Source: Ichthyophis bannanicus (Eukaryota; Chordata; Amphibia; Gymnophiona; Ichthyophiidae). Taken from it: a DNA stretch of 64,000 nt. Where the stretch lies: contig CM066033.1 of NCBI GenBank assembly GCA_033557465.1, positions 585,868,438 to 585,932,437 on the forward strand, written 5' to 3'. The first letter of the stretch is position 1, and each line of letters begins with the position of its first letter. A model generated the notes under the pieces. It made no database searches, was not told the origin of the DNA, and was given only the letters and a program-made list of their open reading frames with translations. Below, piece by piece: positions 55,666 to 64,000 of this stretch. Position numbers and translations under genes: made by a program.

Positions 55666-56209
55666 CAAAATCTTTCTGCCTGCGTGCCCTTCATCTGAAG
55701 TAAAAACTAGCAAGACAAAATCTTTGAACTGAAAATCAAAAGGAAAATAATGGCTTGAAAATCAACAAGGCAGCGTACTGTAAAACTATCCCAAAATATA
55801 TTCATGGCACCTATACGGGAAATACATTCAGCCAAAAGATGACATTCATGCTCTTCTTTTAATGTAGTAAAGTATTATCCAATGCAGAAGATGTAAAGAG
55901 GGATTCAGCATCAATGAATAAACTCTACACAGGCAAGATATATACCAAAGAGAAGAACAAAGTACCACACTTCTGTGGAAACACTTTGTTAGGCCAGATC
56001 ATTGAATCAATGATCATCTGATCAAGATACTAAGAGAACTTCAAAATTGTGCAGTAATATTAGGCATTCCAAGACTCTCTTTATTGTGTCATCTTCAGCT
56101 ATGCTGACAGTATGAATGCGAATTGTATGAAAAGGCAGTGTGATGTGTGATTATCTCCCACTTGGTGAGAGGTTATATATGTGTATTTCGTGCAGATTTC
56201 TTGGCACTC

Positions 56210-56960
56210 AGAAAAGAAATCCTATCTCCCGAGGCTAGAATGGAAGACTTGGAGGAACTGAGGAAAAGAGAGAAAATATAGAAGAGACTGCAGGGACATA
56301 TTAGAGTGATGTCACATCCTATCTGGCAGTCTTAGATTGCCTTTGAGCAGAAAGTCACCTGGAAAGAGTGCATCACCTTGGCATGGCAGGAAGTGATCCT
56401 ATAGCCAGTAGCTGTTCTCCAGGTGATACAGAATCCTCTTGCAACAAAGATATGTCTCTAGGGGCCTGTGCCCAGGAGGGATGGGCAAGGATGGCAGTTA
56501 TAGTGGGCAACTCGATCATTAAGAATGCAGATAGCTGGACGCTTCTCTGTCTGCTGCAAAGGTAGTAGACCTTGTGTCAACCTAGATAGGATTTCACACT
56601 GTGCTGGGAAGTAGCTGGCCATCTTGGTACATGTGGGTACCAACATAGGAAAGTGCAGAAGGGAGGACCTGAACGCAAAAATTCAGGCATTTGGGTAGAA
56701 AGTTGGCATACAGAACTTCCAGGATTGCATTGCCAGAAATGCTCGCTGTTCCATGCACAGGACACCAGAGGCAGGTAAAGCTCCAAAGTCTCAAGGTATA
56801 AATGAGAAAATGGTACAGAAAAGAGGGACTTTGATTTTTTAGGAACTGGGCAACATTCTGGTGAAGAGGGAGCCTACTCTGAAAGATGGGTTCCACCTTA
56901 GCTAAGGTTAAACCAGGCTGTCGTTGCTATCCTATAAAAAGGAGATAGAGGGGTTTTTAA
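56210..56960 (+). mobile_element. CR1 LINE ORF1 (esterase-type) remnant
   Basis: Scattered motifs in changing frames match the SGNH/GDSL esterase domain of CR1 ORF1: MAVIVGNSIIKNAD (from VVGDSIIR), LVHVGTN followed by KCRREDLNAKIQAFG, and LKDGFHLS near the end. Upstream, a Glu/Arg-rich EDLEELRKRE stretch fits its coiled-coil region. Many stops. Confidence 0.6.
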
Positions 56961-57109
56961 ACTCGATTTTGGGGGATAACTGACAATCGCTCAGGAGCAC
57001 ATGATTTGGAAAGTGGTAACTTCTAAACATTCTGGCATAATGATTACATTATTGCCAGGGTCCCTCTCCCTCTAAAAGTCTGAAGATCATTCTTACAAGT
57101 CCAAAAGTG

Positions 57110-57345
57110 TTTCAGAACAAAGATTTGCCAATATCAGCAGATATGCATCCTTTATTTTCATTATAAATAGTTTAAAGGTTTTCCTTCTGCCACCTCATGT
57201 TTGTATATAGTTATAGACCTGTTAGATGTACATAGTTATAAACCCGTTATATGTAACTGTTATGGCTGAGTTAAATGTTTCCATGTAAACCGCTCCTGAT
57301 CGCTGGAAGGAGCGGTATAAAAATGTAACCAAATAAATAAATAAA
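57110..57345 (+). mobile_element. L2-type LINE/SINE 3' end
   Basis: AT-rich UTR with TATAGTTATAGACCTGTTAG repeated in variant form, then TGTAAACCGCTCCTGATCGC, GGAGCGGTATAAAAATG and (AAAT)n at about 57328. The next L2 copy starts right behind. Confidence 0.65.
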
Positions 57346-60263
57346 ATATCCATTGGCCTTCTTGTCTCTCTATCTCTACCTACTACATCTCAGGCCCTTT
57401 CCCCATCTGACTACCCAATACTGGTCATCCGCAATTTCCACCGACCTGCCACTGAAGTGAAACACTTTATTCCATTCCTTAACAAAGCAGAGCGCAAGCA
57501 ACGTCTAATCCAGATCAACCTCAACAAAGTGAGTCATACTAATGCTAATCCCAACAATATTGCACCCAGTTTAAAATGTTCTTTTAGCAATCCACGCTCT
57601 ATCAGGAATAAAATACCTCTAATAATTGACCACATATCTGATAATAATCTGGACATCTTATTTGTAACTGAATCATGGCTAATGACAAATGATACAATAT
57701 TGATCAATCAACTAAAACCAATAGGGTATGACATATTCAATCACCAAAGAGTAAATAAAAGAGGAGGAGTAACCATATTGGTAAGGAAAGAATTGCACCT
57801 AACAAAAGGCTCAAGTGAATTTGCTCAAAACATGGATGTTCTCCTAGTGGAAAACACGAGCATGCTCTTATGCCTAATCTATAATCCACCATCATCAAAA
57901 GGTGAGGATCTGGCTAACATCATGGACTACCTGTGTAGTAAAATCACTACTAATAGGTTCACAATGGTACTAGGGGACCTAAACTTGCCTTCTGCCACAA
58001 CACATATTGCTCAAGTGTTTATGGAAACTATGGATGCTCTAGACTTTAAACAAATAGTTCAAGAATACACTGGACCTCATTTTCATCCAGCAAGAGTGGT
58101 CAAGCAACATCTTGGTCCCAAAGGTACAGATCCAACAAATTCCTTGGTCTGACCATCACATTATTCAATTCAGTATCCCGTCCCTTCCCAGAAGAGCAGA
58201 TACAAATCCAATCTTCTATCAGCGTAGAAAGTTCCGCCAATTTGACATGTATCAATTCTTAAAAGAAGTCCTACCACATCTTCAAATGGACACCAAGAAT
58301 CCGATCTACTCATAAGCAGATGGAACTCAACGATTATCCAAGAAGCCACCTTTTCTAACAGCCCCACGACTCCCAAGCCCCATAGAAGGAAAAGTGCAGT
58401 ATGGTACACTAAAGATGTTAGAATATTAAAAAAACAACTAAGAAAGTTATAAAGGAAATGGAGAAAATCAAACAGTAAAACTGACAAAGTATCCTTCTTC
58501 AGCAAACTGGAAGAATACAAATCATTAATAAACAACAAGCGAGATTACCATACCAAGCTAATAATGTCAGCACTGAACAAGCCAAGGGAAATGTTTGATA
58601 TAGTTAAATCCCTAACAACCAACCCGAAGGAGGAGAACTCCACAGTCGCACCAGATGCATATGCCATGGCCAAATACTACAAGGAAAAGGTGGACACGTT
58701 ATCATCAACAGATCACCAATTCAAAACAAGGAATATGCCTATAAATCAGGCCTGTAAAAGTTTTTCTCTCATCTCTGAAAAACAGCTAAATGATATAATC
58801 AAATCTCTAAACACTTCAACTTCAGCTCTTGACTCTTGCCCAGCCACATGGATACGACTGACTCAAGACAGTCTTGCTCCTCATATGCTAAATCTCATAA
58901 ATTCCTCATTAGAACAAGGCTATATTCCAGAAAATTTAAAAAGAGCCTCTATCCATCCCCTCTTCAAAGGCAAGGATCTGGATAAATCAAAACCAAGCTC
59001 CTACAGGCCTATTTCAAGTCTGCCATTTATGGCAAAAATCCTAGAAAAGGCAGCTCAGCTCCAGCTACAAAATCACATAGACTACTTTGCCCAGCTCGAT
59101 CCATAACAACACGGATTTAGAATTGGTCACGGAGTGGAAACCCTCCTCATGGCATTAACAGATAAACTTCTAAAAGGAATTGAAAAACCAAATTCTGGAT
59201 TCATCCTAATTTTCCTTGACATAACAGTGGCATATGACTCCATATTACATGAATACCTCATACTTAGATTGCAAGAAATCACCCTTAAAGACAAGGTTTT
59301 GTTATAGTTTAAATCCTATCTTTCAAACCGAACCATCCAAGTAAAAATGGGCAATAACACGTCAAGCCCATTCTACCAAAAGAAAGGCATACCCCAAGGT
59401 TCTGCATTATCAGCGCTTCTTTTCAACCTATATATTCAACCTATTTGCAGCATAATCAAGAGTCATGACATTGACTACAACCTGTACGCTGATGATATTA
59501 TGTTATACACCCAAATCAACACCAAACAACTGAACTTAGAAAAGATAGAGGAATGTTTCAATAACATTATTATATGGTTAGAACACAACCTTCAAATAAA
59601 TTTGAATAAAACAGAAATTCTATTCATTACAAAGGACAACTCCTTCACTCCACCAGAAGCTATTAAGATAAAAGAAGCAAGCATCCAAGTTAAAAAAGAT
59701 GTGAGATATTTGGGCGTCACGCTAGATCAGCAGCTTAATTTCGCCAAGCATGTGAGCAACTTAACAAAAGCCATCTACGCCAAGCTAAAGATGCTTCAAC
59801 ATCTAAGACCTCTCCTCTCCACAAGTGACTTCAGAACAGCAGTCCAGGCAATAATCTTCCCACACTTCGATTTCTGTAATGCCATTTTAATGGGCCTCCC
59901 AAAGCAAAGCATCCGCCGCCTTCAGCTAGGTCAAAATACAACGGCTAGAGTAATCTCGTAAAACCCAATCAAAGATCACATTACCCCGATATTAAAACAG
60001 CTGCACTGGCTACCAATTGAGAGTAGAATAAAATTCAAAGTTATTCACACTATATTCAAATTCCTCCAAGCAGAACCATCCACTTGCTTGAAAGCGTTTA
60101 TTTGAGTCAATCCAGAAAACAGACCTCGAAGAAGTAACAATAAAAATTCTCTTGAGGTACATGCTAAATTCAGAAGCTGCAACTCAACAACATCCAAGAG
60201 AGCCTTCTCCCTTTATGCCCCACTCTTATGGAATTCACCTCCTGCCTTCATAAGAGACACTAA
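57346..60263 (+). mobile_element. L2 LINE ORF2, nearly complete, cut by element E
   Basis: The best-preserved LINE here. Endonuclease: SFSNPRSIRNKIPLI, ILFVTESWLMTND, KRGGVTILV, TMVLGDLNLPSA and PWSDHHIIQFS. RT: SSYRPISSLPFMAKILEKAA, QHGFRIGHGVETL, GIPQGSALSALLFNLYI, YNLYADDIMLY (intact YADD), INLNKTEILFI, VRYLGVTLDQ, HFDFCNAIL and LHWLPIESRIKFKV. It is broken by a frameshift near 58130, stops near 58316, 59104 and 59961, and some loss. The open pieces are 57457-58152, 58564-59106 and 59347-59961. It ends where Harbinger element E begins, after SKRAFSLYAPLLWN. Confidence 0.85.
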
Positions 60264-60478
60264 GGGGCATGTTTACTAAACTGCGTTAGTGTGATTTGCG
60301 GTAGGATCCGCGGTACAGGCAGAAATCCCAAATAAGGACATGGGTGGTACATCGTTATCGATAACGTGCGTTACCAGGCGCCATAGCCTAATGAGCATTA
60401 GAAAACATCGTGTAGAGCGCCACGCAATGCGCGCCCATAAGGCGTCTGATAACATGTCAAGCAAGGCATCTAGAACTG

Positions 60479-60532
60479 TAGCACAATGGTTAGTACACTG
60501 ACCAATGGTGCGAGGGAAGTGAGTTCAATCCC
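60479..60532 (+). promoter_or_regulatory. tRNA-like module, element E copy 1
   Basis: A box TAGCACAATGG (60479-60489) is perfect and identical to that in element D. The B box AGTTCAATCCC (60522-60532) is weaker. Confidence 0.45.
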
Positions 60533-61266
60533 CTGAGGCTCTAATTAGTAAAGCTGGCTGAGATGTCACCTTTTACTCAAAATTAGTGCTGTATGAAGCA
60601 GTTTGTTTGTTAATTTTAATTAGTGCTGCCAGCAAACACACCCTCACAGGGCCGTAAATTAAGGTAACGCATAAGGCACCCTATAAGGCACCCCAGAGGG
60701 CACATTATAAAGTGCACTGCCTGCTAAGGCACCCTAGAATGTCCCCTATGGGCCACCCCACAGGGCGCAGTATAGGGTCCCGCATTGGGCACTGTATAGA
60801 GCGCCTGATGAGGCACCGTAAGGAGACAGCACTGTGAGGGTGTATTGCTGGCAGCACCAATTTAAATTAAAAAAAGAAAATGCCTCAGACAGCGCTAACA
60901 AATAACCCCACTGTGGGATTAAACCCATGACCCCTGGCTCTAAAGGCAGTGAAGTAACAAGTGGGCCACATTGCTAGTGCTACTAACAAATCCCTGGCTG
61001 GCAGCTGAAGGATGTCAGGTCACCACACAAACTGTCTGCTGTGGTGGCCAGGATTTGGGTTAACCCACTCATACCCATGGTGCACTGCACATGCAGATCT
61101 GCAGTCCATAGATGAACACAAGATGAGGTATGCACTCCCACAGCACCTCGGCCTGGTAGGGGGAACTGACCGTGTGTCTCACTGGCACAGATTACCTACA
61201 GACAGTAACCCAACAGGGTGCCCTATACGGTGCATGAAAAGGTGCCTAACAAAGCATCCAGAGCTA

Positions 61267-61320
61267 CAGCACAATGGTTAATACACCGACTAATGGTACA
61301 GGGGCCATGAGTTCAATCCG
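61267..61320 (+). promoter_or_regulatory. tRNA-like module, element E copy 2
   Basis: CAGCACAATGG (61267-61277) and AGTTCAATCCG (61310-61320) repeat the module of copy 1, followed by the same GCTGGCGGAGA and TTTACTGAATTCAGTGCTG words. The left hairpin unit is therefore duplicated within this element. Confidence 0.45.
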
Positions 61321-61639
61321 CCTGTGGGTCTAATGAGTAAAGCTGGCGGAGACATCATCTTTTACTGAATTCAGTGCTGTCAGAGGCATTTGGTTTGTTA
61401 ATGTTAATTAGTGCTGCAAGCAAACATACCCTCACGGGGCCATAACCCAAGGTGCCGCATAAGGCATTGCAGAGGGCACATTATAAAGTGCACTGTCTGC
61501 CAAGGCACCCCATAATGTCCCTTATGGGGGACCCCATAGGGCGCTTGGTAGGGTGACTCATAGGGCGCGTTATAGGGCGCCTGAGGAGGCACCGTAAGGA
61601 GACAGCACCGTCGCCAACACACATCCGAGCCAGGTTGAA

Positions 61640-63463
61640 AGGCCACCTACATGGTGCTGCCCGTGGACCCCAACCACCCTGCCTCCCACACCACCGTTGT
61701 CTCCCCAACCCCTGGCCCCCATTCCGCCACCTGTCCAAACCAGACTGTAAGATGCGATGAGGAGGGTGGCAGCACGACACGTCCCCACAGCGCCCACCCC
61801 ACCGTATGCACATCAGTCACCATCCCCATCATCCCACAGACCCAGGTTGAAGCATGCAAAGTCAACAGAGACCATGCAACGTCCCCATTGACGTGCCAAT
61901 GTTCCACAACAATGCAAAGGTGATCCCCCAGCTGCAACCAACGAAACACCCAGACACTTCATGGCAGCGACGGTGTGTCAGTTCTCCCAGTGACAGTCAA
62001 AATAGCAGGCCAACAATAAGGTCCAAAAAAAGCCTGTGTCCACCTCGCAGAGGTCCATCTCCCAGTGGTAACAACACCCAGGGACAGTTTCACAGAGGTG
62101 CTGTGTCCAAACAAATGTGGCAGATGGGGCTCCAGATGAAGTGTGGTAGATGTGCCATGTTTGTTGGCTGTGTCCTGTGTGGAAATGGGTAGAAATAAGG
62201 GAAGGGAAGGGCACACCCACACCCACCATCAGGTCAGAAAGGACACAGTGGCATCAGAATATGTGCATCATGAATGCTTAAACACTACAACATGACACGA
62301 CCACAACACACAGCATAGTGCACATGGACCACAGCAGGAGATGGCCCTGCAGACCAGGACACAATCCCAACATGGTCATGTAAATGTCCATGTCACACAG
62401 GCATCCCAGAGGTCCACAGCATGTTCAGCACTGGTGGTGCACAGAGATACTACAGAAATGCACATTGTTACTAGCAGGCCAAATGCAGAATCTGCACGTG
62501 GCTTATGTCCCAGAGGAGGGAAGGTGAAACGTACCTGAAAGGTATAGCATTGGACTGCTGGGGAAAGCCAGAGTCAGGCAAGTGCACAAGGGGCCCCAGT
62601 AGAGGCTGCAGACGTCAATGAACTGAGTCCATCACCACGACCTCACGATCAGCTGTTAGTGGAGCATGTCCGAGGAATGCTTTGTTGTGTGGAAACAAAA
62701 TGGTGACATACAGTGTCCTGCCAGCAAACATGAGACACATCAGGGAACAATATATGACACATGCACACAATGTACAGAAGGGCATAAGCAGAAGGGCATA
62801 GAGAGATGGGTGAACATCACTGGACAGGTGGCCAGACACATCCCTGAGACAGATAAAGGCAGAGGAGAGGAGAAGGTACCATCAGGTAGACACGTCCCAA
62901 AGACACAGAGACACACACTGTGAGACAAGGTAAGCATGCCGCAAGCTGCAGTTGGCTGGACTGCTGACAATCAGGGACAAGTGGAGACATGGGTGCACTG
63001 AGGTTGTCTAATGCCACAATGGCAGTGAGGTCTTTACGTGCCCCCAAACATTGCAATGCCCTGTGTCCGGAGACACACACAGCCTGGCAACATGTGCACA
63101 GGTATAGTATGTAGACCCCCAATATGTGCACAGGCAATGGTCACATGTGTGTCAAACGGAGCATATGGTGGATGGAGTGTTAGGCCAAAGACATGTGCAA
63201 CACCAGAGAAGCAGTGGAGAGGGAAACACATATATGTGTCATGTGGTGCTGCCACCACAGCACACCTACCTGTATGTCCACCCACCCCAGTCACCTTCAT
63301 GTTGCTGTGACATACACACAGTCCCTACATGCACCACAGCATTGGGCAGTATTGGCAGCCTATCCCTGGGAGGCAAGAACACAGCAGCCTATCCTGGGGA
63401 TCCCGAAACACAAGAGACATATAGAGACATGTCATGACAGTGCCGTGAAACACACAGACCAGC
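61640..63463. other. Interior of element E, no gene recognised
   Basis: Autonomous Harbingers usually carry a second gene for a Myb/SANT-type protein. I looked for it on both strands and could not recognise it. Frames at 61651-62192 (+) are Pro/Thr/Ser-rich and unplaced. The stretch has CACACA- and GGACAC-rich composition. Confidence 0.4.
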
Positions 63464-63879
63464 TCACACATGGTGACCCATAAGCACATCCCCACACATG
63501 CAGAACTTACAGGAGAAGAACTCCTTGATCAGATGTTGCCTGGCCGCCATCCCCTCACGTGTGTCACCATGGCCATGTGCAGGAGGGCACACAGGATCCT
63601 CCCCGAGATCCTCATTAATATTGACTGGGACATTGTGCCTGAGAGCAATGTTGTGGAGGATGCAACAGGCCAGAATGATCTTTGCCACAGTCAGGGGCCC
63701 GTACTTTAAGGCACCGCTGGTCCTATCCAGACACCTGAAGCGACTCTTTAGAATGCCAAAGGTGCGCTCAATGACTGAGCGGCTAGAGGCATGGGCCTCA
63801 TTGTACCGCATCTCTGCACCTGGCTGAGGGAGACGCACAGGGGTCAGCAACTAGGCACAACACCCATATCCTGCATCAC
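63464..63879 (-). pseudogene. Harbinger transposase, last exon (damaged)
   Basis: Minus-strand exon starting after acceptor CTGTTTGCAG (about 63880). It reads DAGYGCCA, a stop (63851-63853), then LLTPVRLPQPGAEMRYNEAHASS, RSVIERTFGILKSRFRCLDR, GALKYGPLTVAKIILACCIL and HNIALRHNVPV. The GDxGY aspartate and the ER glutamate are the second and third acidic residues of the PIF/Harbinger (HARBI1-like) DDE site. The first aspartate and the DNA-binding part would lie upstream, beyond 64000. The in-frame stop implies this copy is dead, unless the true splice site skips it. The frame ends at 63464. Confidence 0.8.
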
Positions 63880-64000
63880 CTGCAAACAGAAACGGCATAA
63901 AGTCACATGTGAGATGATGGACCCATGGAATCACTGATGTAGCAATGTCCAACTGGACAGCAGAGAAGCATGGACACACACATATGATGTCACATCATTG

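Larger units (their letters stand above)
60264..64000. mobile_element. Harbinger element E, transposase-bearing, runs off the window
   Basis: Starts GGGGCATGTTTACTAAACTG after TAA (60261-60263), inside an L2. The first kilobase is collinear with elements A and C: subterminal TAACGTGCGTTA, tRNA-like module, hairpin with GGCGCC/ATAAGG variants, then CATACCCATGGTGCACTGCA and CGGCCTGGTAGGGGGAACTG. From about 61200 it differs: a second hairpin unit, then unfamiliar sequence, then a Harbinger transposase exon on the minus strand. The right end is outside the window. Confidence 0.8.

Noticed and set aside
1..64000. CRISPR array, bacterial operons, phage or plasmid features
   Set aside because: None present. 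Split genes, LINE/SINE content and microsatellites show vertebrate DNA. The tandem repeats seen are microsatellites or minisatellites without spacers.

Overview
This is vertebrate nuclear DNA. It has one split host gene, very long introns, and a dense layer of old transposable elements. The mix is L2-, CR1-, RTE/BovB-like and L1-type LINEs, Penelope, tRNA-derived SINEs, Harbinger, Tc1/mariner and other DNA elements. That mix, together with 8-9.5 kb introns, points to a non-mammalian tetrapod. An amphibian, perhaps a caecilian, is my best guess, but this is inference and I could not search any database.

Host gene (+ strand, 28544-55145): a secreted protein with two WAP (four-disulfide core) domains. 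Four exons, all joined in phase 1, encode 132 residues: signal peptide, WAP domain 1, WAP domain 2 and a 15-residue tail. The layout matches SLPI/WFDC-family antiproteases. Domain 1 keeps only six of eight cysteines, and the two missing ones (II and VII) are partners in the WAP fold. No other host gene is supported.

Layout. 1-5335: L2-type LINE tails, the left end of a Harbinger-like element, and an RTE copy inside an L2-type LINE. 5456-7370: an antisense ORF1-only L1 (HAL1-like) with a target duplication of about 17 bp. 7388-16425: an L2 LINE cut by an antisense LINE tail and by a 4.8 kb Harbinger element (A). 16436-23640: an L2 fragment, then an antisense L2 cut by Harbinger element B (3.9 kb) and by a second RTE copy. 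23904-25569: a tiny MITE and a dead Tc1/mariner. 28465-55145: the WAP gene. Its introns hold Harbinger elements C and D, CR1 and Penelope fragments, SINEs, a minisatellite, a mariner MITE and a probable 1.44 kb solo LTR. 55146-64000: CR1 fragments, a fairly complete L2 ORF2, and Harbinger element E, which runs off the window and carries a transposase exon.

The most unusual thing here is the long Harbinger family (A-E, and perhaps a left end at 1170). Copies share the end GGGGTATGTTTACTAAA, 3-bp target duplications where both ends are visible, CpG-rich subterminal palindromes and large internal hairpins. They also carry recurrent tRNA-like modules with well-matched Pol III A and B boxes. A-D have no transposase that I can see. 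E shares about 1 kb of its left end with A and C and does carry a Harbinger transposase exon, which makes it the likely link to the autonomous source.
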